A DNA stretch of 64,000 nt from NCBI RefSeq assembly GCF_010500215.1, contig NZ_JAAGOY010000010.1:1-64000 (forward strand). Reading direction: 5' to 3'. This DNA comes from Aliiroseovarius sp. PrR006 (GTDB lineage Bacteria; Pseudomonadota; Alphaproteobacteria; Rhodobacterales; Rhodobacteraceae). Below are positions 28,846-37,150 of the stretch, piece after piece. The notes beneath the pieces are model-generated. The model ran no database searches. It saw only the letters and a program-made list of their open reading frames with translations, and was not told where the DNA came from. The position numbers and the translations under genes are program-made. Each line of letters begins with the position of its first letter. Position 1 is the stretch's first letter.

Positions 28846-30018
28846 ATGAATTTCGACAAGATGACCGAGCGCCGGGGCACGCACTCCTCGAAATGGGACA
28901 AGATGGAGCAGCTGTTCGGCGTGTCGCCGGAAGACGGGCTGGCGATGTGGACGGCGGACAGCGATTATGAAACCGCGCCCTGCGTGATCGAAGCGGCCCG
29001 CAAAGCTGTCGAGCATGGCGTGTTTGGCTATTCGTGGGAATATGATGCCTATAAAGAGGCCGTCGCCTGGTGGATGCGCACCCGCCACAACTGGGACGTG
29101 AACCCGGATTCGGTTCTGTCCAGCCAAGGGCTTGGCAACGCGATCGCCCTGTGCCTGCAAACATTTACGCAACCCGGCGACGGCATCATCATCTTCACCC
29201 CGGTCTACCACGAGTTTGCCCTGAAGATCGGCAAGAATGGGCGAAAAGTTGTGGAATGCCCGCTGAAACGTGTTGGTGACCGCTATGAGCTGGATCTGGA
29301 AGACGCGCAGTCGCGCCTGACGGGCAACGAGAAGATGATCCTGTGGTGTTCGCCGCAGAACCCCTCGGGCCGGGTCTGGACCGAAGCCGAGCTGAAAGCA
29401 GTCGCCGCGTTTGCCGAGAAAAATGACCTGATGCTTGTGTCGGACGAGATCCATCAGGATTTGGTCTATCCGGATCACAAGTTCGTCCCGACAGCCGTCG
29501 CCGCACCCGAGGTGATCTCGCGTCTGATTACGCTGACGGCTGCCTCGAAGACCTTCAACATTGCAGGCCAGCGCACCGGCAACATGATCATCCCCGATGA
29601 TGACCTGCGTAACGCCATGCGCGGAAAACTCTATCAGTTGGACTACGCGCCCGGCATGCTGGCCGTGTCAATGATCACCGCGGCGTATTCACCCGAGGGT
29701 GCAGAATGGGCGGATGCCCAGATCGCGCATCTGGAACGCAACCGCAAAATGTTCGACGAAGCGATCAACGCCATCCCCGGTGTGAAATCCATGCCGCTTG
29801 AGGCGACCTATCTGGCGTGGGTCGATTTCTCGGACACTGGCATGACCCATGACGAAGTGATTGCCCGCATCCGGGACGACGCCAAAATCGCGGTCAGCCC
29901 CGGCCCATCCTTCGGCATCGGCGGAGATGGCTTCCAGCGCTTCAACCTGGCCACCCAGGGCGCGCGGGTCGAGGACGCCATCGAGCGCATGCAGCGCGCC
30001 TTCGCAGATTTGCAGTAA
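28846..30018 (+). CDS. MalY/PatB-type PLP-dependent C-S lyase (aminotransferase class I fold)
   Basis: A 390-residue fold-type I PLP enzyme. The N-terminal block GTHSSKWDKM and the later EDGLAMWTADSDYETAPCV are typical of the MalY/PatB group, whose members cleave cystathionine or other cysteine conjugates rather than transaminate. The PLP lysine is Lys235 in TAASKTFNIAGQRTG, and SDEIHQDLVY provides the Asp that contacts the pyridine nitrogen. The exact substrate is open. GAAGGAG lies just before the ATG and a strong terminator follows. Confidence 0.88.
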   Translation: MNFDKMTERRGTHSSKWDKMEQLFGVSPEDGLAMWTADSDYETAPCVIEAARKAVEHGVFGYSWEYDAYKEAVAWWMRTRHNWDVNPDSVLSSQGLGNAIALCLQTFTQPGDGIIIFTPVYHEFALKIGKNGRKVVECPLKRVGDRYELDLEDAQSRLTGNEKMILWCSPQNPSGRVWTEAELKAVAAFAEKNDLMLVSDEIHQDLVYPDHKFVPTAVAAPEVISRLITLTAASKTFNIAGQRTGNMIIPDDDLRNAMRGKLYQLDYAPGMLAVSMITAAYSPEGAEWADAQIAHLERNRKMFDEAINAIPGVKSMPLEATYLAWVDFSDTGMTHDEVIARIRDDAKIAVSPGPSFGIGGDGFQRFNLATQGARVEDAIERMQRAFADLQ

Positions 30019-30023
30019 CAAAT

Positions 30024-30066
30024 ACAAAAGGCCCGCGCAGATCTGATCCGCGCGGGCCTTTTGTTT
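30024..30066 (+). terminator. Strong bidirectional rho-independent terminator
   Basis: A perfect 13-bp stem, AAAAGGCCCGCGC (30026-30038) with GCGCGGGCCTTTT (30050-30062), ends in a T run. It serves the PatB-like gene and, because of the A run, also the convergent gene at 30078. Confidence 0.92.
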
Positions 30067-30077
30067 CTATCTCGGTG

Positions 30078-30425
30078 TCACATGCCTTCGATCAGGGCGA
30101 CCGGCGCATTGTCTTCACGCGCATAGTCACGCGGCACCGCATCATGGGCTTCGGCCTTGCGTTTGAATTCGTATTTCATCTGACCGTCTTCCTCTTCCGA
30201 GGCAATGATCAGGCACTGATACAGATGCCGTGATCCGTCATAGAGATCCACCAACCCGCGCAAATGCGGGGCGCGTTCGGCGTCCAAGGCAAATCCAGTC
30301 TCCCAGAACTTGAGCACCGGAAACACCTCTTCGTTCACGCGAATGCGCAAACGGCTCTTTTTCTTGAGATCTTTCTTGCGCGCAGCTTCCAGCCCTTCGC
30401 GCACCTCTTTCGGCAGATATTCCAC
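30078..30425 (-). CDS. Conserved small charged protein, unknown
   Basis: From GTG 30425 the product is 115 residues; GGGAGGGG lies 7 nt upstream and supports this start over a frame start at 30458. It is rich in Lys/Arg near the start (KKDLKKKSRLRIRV), then has VFPVLKFWETGFALDAE, LRGLVDLYDGSRHLYQCLI and an acidic stretch (EEEDG). I recall similar uncharacterised proteins in Rhodobacteraceae; no known domain is visible. No signal peptide or membrane helix. Confidence 0.8.
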   Translation of the reverse strand: MEYLPKEVREGLEAARKKDLKKKSRLRIRVNEEVFPVLKFWETGFALDAERAPHLRGLVDLYDGSRHLYQCLIIASEEEDGQMKYEFKRKAEAHDAVPRDYAREDNAPVALIEGM

Positions 30426-30510
30426 GGTTCGTCCCCTCCCAACGCAGATGACTATCATGGCACAAGATATGTCTCGGTCAAGTAAACGGAGTGTTAACCA
30501 TGAGTTACAT

Positions 30511-31956
30511 TCAAGACTTTAGCGAAAGCCCGCCAAACGCATCAAGTGCGGCCGAGCGGGCGTTGGCATGGTCCACGATCGGGTGAGGATAGGACGCCCC
30601 CAAGCGCACGCACGCCCCGTGCAGCGCTGCCTCGGGTGCCTGCCACGGGGCGCCAAGATAGCGGTCTGGCAGGGCCGAAAGCTCTGGCACCCACTGTCGT
30701 ATATACGCACCGCTTGGGTCAAATTTCGCGGCCTGCGTGATTGGATTGAAAATGCGGAAATAGGGCGCAGCATCCGCCCTGCAGCCCGCCACCCACTGCC
30801 AACTGGCCGCGTTCGACGCCACATCTGCATCCAGCAGCGTGTCATGGAACCACACCAGCCCCGTGCGCCAATCGATGCGTAGGTGCTTGGTCAGGAACGA
30901 AGCCACGATCATCCGCACACGGTTGTGCATCGTGCCGGTCTGCCACAGCTCGCGCATGCCGGCATCGACAATGGGGTATCCGGTTTGTCCGTGCTGCCAC
31001 GCGATCAGATCATCGGGCGCGTCGCGCCACGGGAAGGGGGCGAATTTCGGCTGGAACTCTACATCCGGCAAGCTGGGCGTGTGATAGAGCAGATAGGCCG
31101 CGAATTCGCGCCAGCCGAGTTCGGCGAGGAATTTGGTCGCGTCCCGTTCGCCAATGTCTCCGGTCGCCTCGGCACGGCGTAGACTGGCCAAGATCTGGCG
31201 CGGTGTGACCTCTCCCATCTGCAAATGCGGGGACAGGTACGACACACGGGCTTCTGCTGGGAAATCCCGCCCCTCGGCATAGCCATGCGCCCGCGAACTC
31301 AGGAAGTGACCCAACCGCGCAAACGCCCCGGCCTCGCCCGGTGTCCACAGCGGGCCAAACCCTGCGGCCCAATTGGGGCGGGTTGGCAGCAGCCCCCAAT
31401 CCGGCAGATCTTCACTCGGCAGTTGGCGATATAATTTCAAATCGGCAGGGATCGGCAAGGCAGGCGACACCTGATCCAACTGGGCCAGACAGGCGCGCCA
31501 AAACGGGGTGAACACACGGAAGTGTGTGCCGGATTTGGTTGCCACCTGCCATGGCTCGAACAGATACCGCCCCGCGTGGCTTTCCGCCCGAATGCCCTGC
31601 GCCTTCAACTGCGTCTTCAGGTCCGTGTCTGCGGCGACCGCCTTGGGGGTGTAGCGACGCGACCAGTGCACCTCGTCCGCGCCAGTTTCCGCGATCACCT
31701 GCGACAGCACCGTCTGCGTCGGACCCGAACGCAACACCAACTGCCCACCCAACTGCGCGATCTGCGCTGCCATGGCGCTCAACGCGTGATGCAACCACCA
31801 CCGTTGCGCCCCACCCATCGGGTCGGCGGGATGGGGATCATTCACATAGAGACAGATAACGGAGCGACCGGCAGCGCAGGCAGCGGTCAGGGCAGCATGA
31901 TCTGACAGGCGCAGATCATTGCGAAACAGAAGGATGGTGGGGCGGGACGTGCTCAT
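30511..31956 (-). CDS. phrB: Deoxyribodipyrimidine photo-lyase
   Basis: A 481-residue class I photolyase repairing cyclobutane pyrimidine dimers with light. The N-terminal antenna domain starts TILLFRNDLRLSDHAAL; the FAD domain includes MHNRVRMIVASFLTKHLRIDW, DADVASNAASWQWVAG and RIFNPITQAAKFDPSG. The usual tryptophans are in place. A cryptochrome is unlikely given these repair residues. The short gap on its 5' side (31957-32021) shows no clear promoter. UV repair fits a surface-ocean lifestyle, which is inference. Confidence 0.93.
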   Translation of the reverse strand: MSTSRPTILLFRNDLRLSDHAALTAACAAGRSVICLYVNDPHPADPMGGAQRWWLHHALSAMAAQIAQLGGQLVLRSGPTQTVLSQVIAETGADEVHWSRRYTPKAVAADTDLKTQLKAQGIRAESHAGRYLFEPWQVATKSGTHFRVFTPFWRACLAQLDQVSPALPIPADLKLYRQLPSEDLPDWGLLPTRPNWAAGFGPLWTPGEAGAFARLGHFLSSRAHGYAEGRDFPAEARVSYLSPHLQMGEVTPRQILASLRRAEATGDIGERDATKFLAELGWREFAAYLLYHTPSLPDVEFQPKFAPFPWRDAPDDLIAWQHGQTGYPIVDAGMRELWQTGTMHNRVRMIVASFLTKHLRIDWRTGLVWFHDTLLDADVASNAASWQWVAGCRADAAPYFRIFNPITQAAKFDPSGAYIRQWVPELSALPDRYLGAPWQAPEAALHGACVRLGASYPHPIVDHANARSAALDAFGGLSLKS

Positions 31957-32021
31957 GAAATCCTCGTGTGTTGGATCTAGAGTATACGTCCCGCCACCGT
32001 GTTTAGATCAGTGCTTTTAGA

Positions 32022-32813
32022 TCACGTATTATGATCCTCGACCAGATCGACACCCACCACTGGACGCAACACGTGGGGCTTCTCAGGATCGTAAAGAGCC
32101 GAATCCTTGAAGTCCCGACCACGATCCAGCGCAGGACCGACCAGAATCAACGCGGTGCGTGTGATCTTTTCGGCGCGGACTTTCTTGCGGATGTCGGCGA
32201 TGGTGCCACGAATGAACATCTCGTCCGGCCAGCCGACGCGATAGGCGACGACCACCGGGCAATCCTCACCGTAATACGGGGTTAGAACGCGCTCGATCTC
32301 GCGCATGTTGCGCACGGCAAGGTGAATGGCGAGCGTGGCACCGGTCTTCGCAAAGTTCTCCAGCGTTTCGCCTTCGGGCATCGAGGTCGACTGCATCGAC
32401 ATCCGGGTCAGAACGATCGACTGGGCGATTTCCGGGATGGTCAGTTCCTGCCCCAAAGCGGCCGCGGCGGCGGCATAGGCGGGCACGCCGGGGATGACCT
32501 GATAGTCGATGCCGTCCGCGTTCAGACGGCGGATCTGTTCAGCAATCGCGCCGTACAGAGACGGGTCGCCGGAATGTACGCGGGCCACATCTTCGCCGCG
32601 CGCGTGGGCGGCTTTGATTTCCGCGTGGGTGTCGTCCAGCGTCATCGCAGCGGTATCCATGACTTTCGCATCGTCAGGGGCACAGGCGACAACCTGCGGC
32701 GGGACCAGAGACCCGGCGTACAGACACACCGGACACTCGCCAATGACGCGCTGCGCTTTCAGGGTCAGAAGTTCGGGATCACCGGGGCCGGCACCAATGA
32801 AATAGACGGTCAT
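32022..32813 (-). CDS. cobM: Precorrin-4 C(11)-methyltransferase
   Basis: A 263-residue SAM-dependent uroporphyrin/corrin-type methylase. The N-terminal VYFIGAGPGDPELLTLKA and the middle HSGDPSLYGAIAEQIRRL are family motifs, and IPGVPAYAAAAAALGQELTIPE is typical of CobM/CbiF. It methylates C11 of precorrin-4. It overlaps the cbiG-cobJ fusion by 4 nt and is the last gene of the cobalamin operon here. Confidence 0.94.
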   Translation of the reverse strand: MTVYFIGAGPGDPELLTLKAQRVIGECPVCLYAGSLVPPQVVACAPDDAKVMDTAAMTLDDTHAEIKAAHARGEDVARVHSGDPSLYGAIAEQIRRLNADGIDYQVIPGVPAYAAAAAALGQELTIPEIAQSIVLTRMSMQSTSMPEGETLENFAKTGATLAIHLAVRNMREIERVLTPYYGEDCPVVVAYRVGWPDEMFIRGTIADIRKKVRAEKITRTALILVGPALDRGRDFKDSALYDPEKPHVLRPVVGVDLVEDHNT

Positions 32814-34609
32814 GACAGATCTCCATCAATGCGGCGGGCATAGCCGCGCGGGGTAAACATACGGGGGCCTTCGCCCAGTTGCGCCAGACGCGAGTTCGAC
32901 GACCCCACCAGCACCACGGTCAGCATGTCGACCTCGTCCACCTGCAATTCGTCCAGACGGCGATAGCGGATGTTTTCGGTCGGGCGGCCCAAGTTCGAGG
33001 CCAGCATGACGGGCGTATCGGCAGGGCGGTGCTTCAACAGAATATCGCGGGCTTCGGCCAGCAGGGTGCGGCGCTTCATCGACACGGGGTTATAGAATGC
33101 GATCACGAAATCGCCCTCGGCGGCGGCATGCAGACGCTTCACGATATCCTCGCGGTGGGTCAGAAGATCCGACAGCGAAATGGCACAGAAATCGTGGCCC
33201 AACGGTGCGCCTGCACGGGCGGCTGCCCCTTGCAGCGCGGACACGCCGGGTGTGGAAACAACTTCGACCCGACGCGCTGCATCGGTCACGCCCTTTTCCT
33301 CGGCGGTACGGTCCAGAAGTTCGTACACCAGAGCGCCCATAGCGTAGATGCCTGCATCACCCGAACAGACCAGAGCCACGTTCTTGCCCTTACCCGCCTG
33401 TTCCAGCGCGTAACGGCAGCGGTCTTCTTCGCCGCCCAGCGGAAAGTCGGACCGGGTTTTGCCAGCGGCCAGCGGGCCGATCAGGTCAATGTAGAGCCCA
33501 TAGCCCACCAGTTCCTCAGCCTCTTGCAACAGGTGGCTGGCTTCCGGCGTGCGCCATGTGTGCTGGCCCGGCCCGATCGAGACGATGGACAGCTTGCCAC
33601 GGGTGCGGCCGCGCATCTCGGTGATCGGTTCGGGTGCACGCGCGATAGCGCAGGTGGTGTTGGCGGTTTTGACTTTGGGGGCGACCAGTTCGGCGTCCGG
33701 TCCAGCCGCAGCCAGAGCCGCGCCTTCGGACACGCCGTGACAGCCAACTTCCTCGAACACGACGTCCGAAGGGTTCGCCAGACGCCCGGTTTCGGCTTCC
33801 AGTTCTTCCGCCGTGAACACGCGGAACGGCACGTCCAGACGGCGCGCCAATTCATTCATCGCGCGCTCGTCGGCTTTCAGGTCCAGAGAGGTCACACAGG
33901 CGATGGCCTCGGGCGCGATGTTGGCAGCGACCAGTTGCTCGGACACATTCTGCCACAGCTCTTCGGGGTCCGCATTGCGCGCACAACCCACACCCAGCGC
34001 GAAGCGTTGCGGGTGATAGGCCAGACGGTTCGGGCCGGTCTCGACCGGAGCCTCGGTCACAACCAGTTCGACCGAGCCGCCCGCGTCTTCGATGTCAAAA
34101 ATGTTCTCGCCCACGATGGACACGCCAGCGCCCGACAGCAGTTCTGCCATGGCCTCTTTCGCGTCCTTCTGGTTGGCCAGACGATAGCCCACCGGCGGCT
34201 CGTCCAGCGCCACGCCCATCGACACGTCGCCTGCGGTGGTGACGGCAGCGGTTGCACCAATGTCGGCTGCGATTTGAGTTGCCAGACGATTGGCCCCGCG
34301 ATGCCCGCCCAGCAACGGCAGCACGGCGGATCCATCATCGGCGACGGCCACAACGGGCGGTTCGGCCAGTTTGTTGGCGAGGATCGGCGCCACCGCGCGG
34401 ATCAGAATACCCGCAGCGCAGACGCCCACAATCGGCGTGCCTGCGGCAAACAGCATCCGCACGTGATCCAGCGCGTTGGGGAAGAATGCATCGGCTTTTT
34501 CGACACGGCCTTCACGGCCATGCACCTGTGCGCCCAACAGGGCAGCGACCTTATGGGCCAGAGGTTCGCCTGAAGCATTCAAGCAGATAACAACAGGCGT
34601 TACAGCCAT
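32810..34609 (-). CDS. cobJ: CbiG-CobJ fusion: CbiG-like protein joined to precorrin-3B C(17)-methyltransferase
   Basis: A 599-residue protein, more than twice the size of CobJ. The N-terminal third is CbiG-N (VCAAGILIRAVAPIL ... PLLGGHRGANRLA), then a mid region, then the CbiG-C/CobE domain (GVGCARNADPEELW ... EVGCHGVSEGAAL ... TTCAIARA). From about residue 340 follows the CobJ/CbiH methylase (LSIVSIGPGQHTWRT, VCSGDAGIYAMGALVYELL). CbiG opens a lactone in the anaerobic pathway, CobE is its homologue in aerobic organisms. The fusion couples ring contraction with C17 methylation. Overlaps cobI by 10 nt. Confidence 0.93.
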   Translation of the reverse strand: MAVTPVVICLNASGEPLAHKVAALLGAQVHGREGRVEKADAFFPNALDHVRMLFAAGTPIVGVCAAGILIRAVAPILANKLAEPPVVAVADDGSAVLPLLGGHRGANRLATQIAADIGATAAVTTAGDVSMGVALDEPPVGYRLANQKDAKEAMAELLSGAGVSIVGENIFDIEDAGGSVELVVTEAPVETGPNRLAYHPQRFALGVGCARNADPEELWQNVSEQLVAANIAPEAIACVTSLDLKADERAMNELARRLDVPFRVFTAEELEAETGRLANPSDVVFEEVGCHGVSEGAALAAAGPDAELVAPKVKTANTTCAIARAPEPITEMRGRTRGKLSIVSIGPGQHTWRTPEASHLLQEAEELVGYGLYIDLIGPLAAGKTRSDFPLGGEEDRCRYALEQAGKGKNVALVCSGDAGIYAMGALVYELLDRTAEEKGVTDAARRVEVVSTPGVSALQGAAARAGAPLGHDFCAISLSDLLTHREDIVKRLHAAAEGDFVIAFYNPVSMKRRTLLAEARDILLKHRPADTPVMLASNLGRPTENIRYRRLDELQVDEVDMLTVVLVGSSNSRLAQLGEGPRMFTPRGYARRIDGDLS

Positions 34610-35301
34610 GGGTCGGTTCCTTTCGCAAGCAGGATCATCGAGAAATAGGGGGCCTTTTCAGGGGCTTCGGACAGGGGCAGCACGACCTCTTCCGGCAGGC
34701 TGGCGCGTTCCACGTAAGTGGCTTTCGCCGTCAGGCCGAGGTCATCAATCACGCTGCGGATCTTGGGCAGGTGACGGCCAACTTTCATGATCGCCACCGA
34801 CTCTGCGCCTTCGATCCGCGACCGAAGCTCGGCCTCGTCCAGCGGGCCGGGCAGCACGGTCAGGCGTTCATTGCGCGCAACCAAGGGCTTCTGCGCCCGT
34901 GCGGCAACCGTGGTGATCGAGGTCACACCGGGGATGATGTCGCAGTCGAACCGGTCCGACAGGCGCGCAAAGAGATACATGAACGAGCCATAGAAGAACG
35001 GATCGCCCTCGCACAGCACGACCACATCGTCACCAGCAGCCAGACGCTCGGCGATCTGAGCCGCGCCCGCGTCATAGGCGGCTTGTGCAGGCGCACGTTC
35101 GACGCTCATCGGGACGGGGATGCGGATCTCAATCGCGTCTTCGGCAATCAGATCGGCGGCGATCGAGCGGGCAAAACTGTCGCCACGCTCGAGCGCCGGA
35201 TAGGCCACAACCTTGGCCGCAGCAATCAGGCGCGCAGCCTTCAGCGTCATCAGCTCGGGGTCTCCCGGGCCAAGGCCAATCCCGTATAGGGTTCCGTTCA
35301 T
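34600..35301 (-). CDS. cobI: Precorrin-2 C(20)-methyltransferase
   Basis: A 233-residue corrin methylase. LYGIGLGPGDPELMTLKAARLI at the start, LCEGDPFFYGSFMYLF in the middle and IIPGVTSITTVAARA are diagnostic. It methylates C20 of precorrin-2, the first dedicated cobalamin step. The start overlaps the cobL stop by 4 nt; the 3' end overlaps cobJ by 10 nt. Confidence 0.95.
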   Translation of the reverse strand: MNGTLYGIGLGPGDPELMTLKAARLIAAAKVVAYPALERGDSFARSIAADLIAEDAIEIRIPVPMSVERAPAQAAYDAGAAQIAERLAAGDDVVVLCEGDPFFYGSFMYLFARLSDRFDCDIIPGVTSITTVAARAQKPLVARNERLTVLPGPLDEAELRSRIEGAESVAIMKVGRHLPKIRSVIDDLGLTAKATYVERASLPEEVVLPLSEAPEKAPYFSMILLAKGTDPWL

Positions 35302-36497
35302 CGTTTAATCAGGCTCCATTGGGTGACAGGGCGCAGGGGTTTCCAGCCGGACAGCGATCCCAGCGCTTCCGCGCGTTCCACAGACAGTTTCACCAATTGG
35401 CCGCCGTGTTTCTTGTGCAGCGCAGTCAGGCACATCTCGCTTTCGATGGTGACCGCGTTGGCGACCAACCGACCAAGCGGGCGCAGGGCGGCCCATGCGG
35501 CGTCGAAAGTTTCTTCGGTCAGGCCACCACCGATGAATACCGCATCGGGGGCATCCAGTCCGTCGAGCGCCGCAGGGACCATGCCGTCGACAAGCTCCAG
35601 ACGTGGCACGCCCAGCGCCAGCGCGTTCGCAGCCGCCATGGCGCGGCGTTCGGGTTTCGGTTCAATCCCGATGGCACGGGCATAGCGCGCCCCGCGCATC
35701 CATTCGACAGCGACCGAGCCGCAGCCGGTCCCGATATCCCACAAAAGCGCGCCGCGCATCGGCATCAGCTTCGCCAGCGTGATCGCGCGGACCTCTTGCT
35801 TGGTCATGGTGCCGTCGGATTGAAACAGCTCGTCCGCCAGACCCGGCACACGCGGCAAAAGGGCGGCGTCAGGGGCGGCGATACAGTCCACCGCCAGCGT
35901 GTTGAACTCGGGCACCTGATGGTCCCAGCTTTCCGCCAGCCCATCAAACCGCGCTTCCTTGTCGCCGCCCATATGGGCCAGCACCGTCATGCGCGATTTG
36001 CCAAAGCCGCGCTCGGTCAGGAAGGTCGCGATCTGGCCGGGGGTCTCGGCCCCGGTGGTCAGAACCAAAAGCCGCGCGTCGGGCTGAATGAAGGCAATCA
36101 TCTGCTCGACCGGGCGACCATGCACGGTCAGGGTTTCCAGATCTGCCATCGACCAGCCCATCCGGGCAGCGGCCAGTTGGAACGCGCCGACTTGCGGATG
36201 GAAAACGATCTGAGACGCATCGAAGTGACGTCCAATCTTCGCGCCGACCGAGAACCACAAAGGGTCGCCCGTCGCCAACACCGCCACACGTTTGCCTCGG
36301 CGGGCTTCCAGCTCAGCAATCAAACTGTCAAACGGCGAGGGCCACGCAAGGCGTTCCGCCTCGGTGTCCATCATCTCGTGATGACGTTTTCCGCCCACGA
36401 TGACCTCGGCCGCATCCAGAACCGCGCGGGTTGCCGGGGCCAGCCCGTCCACACCGTCTTCGCCGATGCCGATGATATGCAGCCAAGGTTGGGTCAT
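35298..36497 (-). CDS. cobL: Precorrin-6Y C5,15-methyltransferase (decarboxylating)
   Basis: A 399-residue bifunctional enzyme that methylates C5 and C15 and decarboxylates the C12 acetate. It is the fused form: an N-terminal CbiE-like methylase (IIGIGEDGVDGLAPATRAVL, LATGDPLWFSVGAKIGR) and, from about residue 225, a CbiT-like Rossmann methyltransferase (GALLWDIGTGCGSVAVEWMRG). It overlaps cobH and cobI by 4 nt on each side. Confidence 0.95.
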   Translation of the reverse strand: MTQPWLHIIGIGEDGVDGLAPATRAVLDAAEVIVGGKRHHEMMDTEAERLAWPSPFDSLIAELEARRGKRVAVLATGDPLWFSVGAKIGRHFDASQIVFHPQVGAFQLAAARMGWSMADLETLTVHGRPVEQMIAFIQPDARLLVLTTGAETPGQIATFLTERGFGKSRMTVLAHMGGDKEARFDGLAESWDHQVPEFNTLAVDCIAAPDAALLPRVPGLADELFQSDGTMTKQEVRAITLAKLMPMRGALLWDIGTGCGSVAVEWMRGARYARAIGIEPKPERRAMAAANALALGVPRLELVDGMVPAALDGLDAPDAVFIGGGLTEETFDAAWAALRPLGRLVANAVTIESEMCLTALHKKHGGQLVKLSVERAEALGSLSGWKPLRPVTQWSLIKR

Positions 36498-37150
36498 GCG
36501 TTTTCCTCCGGTAGCCCCGCTGCCAAAGCGTTCACGGCGGCTGATGCAATTGCCGATCCACCGCGTCGTCCGCGCAGGGCAACGAACTCGCAGCCGCGTG
36601 GGTTATTTGCCAGTTCCGCTTTGCTTTCAGCTGCACCCACAAAGCCCACAGGGAAGCCAAGGATCACGGCAGGTTTCGGGCCACCCGCGTCGATCAGCTC
36701 CAACAGATGGAACAGCGCGGTGGGGGCGTTACCCACGGCAACAACTGCACCCTCCAACTTGTCGGTCCACAACTCGACCGCAGCGGCAGAGCGCGTGTTG
36801 CCAATCTCTTTCGCAAGCGGAGGTGTACGCGGGTCGTTCAGGGTGACAATCACCTCGTTCTCGGCGGGCAGATAGCGGCGGATGATCCCCGCGCCCACCA
36901 TCTCGCAATCGCAAAAGATCGGCGCGCCAGATTTCAGCGCTTCGTGGCCGACCTCATAGGCGTCTTCCGAGAAAGCCAGACGATCCGCGACTTCGACCAT
37001 GCCACAGGCGTGGATCACACGGGTCGCAAGCGCCGCCATGCCACCGGGGAAACGGTCCAGCCGGGCTTCGCGGCGCAGGGTCGCGAAGCTTTCGGCATAG
37101 ATCGCCATTGGGTCACGCTCGTAGCGCAGAGGGGGACGGCCCGAGCTCAT
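36494..37150 (-). CDS. cobH: Precorrin-8X methylmutase
   Basis: A 218-residue CobH, moving the methyl group from C11 to C12 to give hydrogenobyrinate. The catalytic His is His47 in TRVIHACGMVEVA. The blocks SGAPIFCDCEMVGAGI and GNAPTALFHLLELI ... PVGFVGAAESKAEL are diagnostic. It overlaps cbiX by 4 nt. Confidence 0.95.
   Translation of the reverse strand: MSSGRPPLRYERDPMAIYAESFATLRREARLDRFPGGMAALATRVIHACGMVEVADRLAFSEDAYEVGHEALKSGAPIFCDCEMVGAGIIRRYLPAENEVIVTLNDPRTPPLAKEIGNTRSAAAVELWTDKLEGAVVAVGNAPTALFHLLELIDAGGPKPAVILGFPVGFVGAAESKAELANNPRGCEFVALRGRRGGSAIASAAVNALAAGLPEENA

Noticed and set aside
32879-34573. Plus-strand frame of 564 codons opposite the cbiG-cobJ fusion
   Set aside because: Composition is Arg/Gln/His-rich as expected for the complement of a high-GC gene, without recognisable motifs.
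35085-36875. Plus-strand frame of 596 codons opposite cobI and cobL
   Set aside because: Shadow of two well-supported genes; no domain and no start signal.
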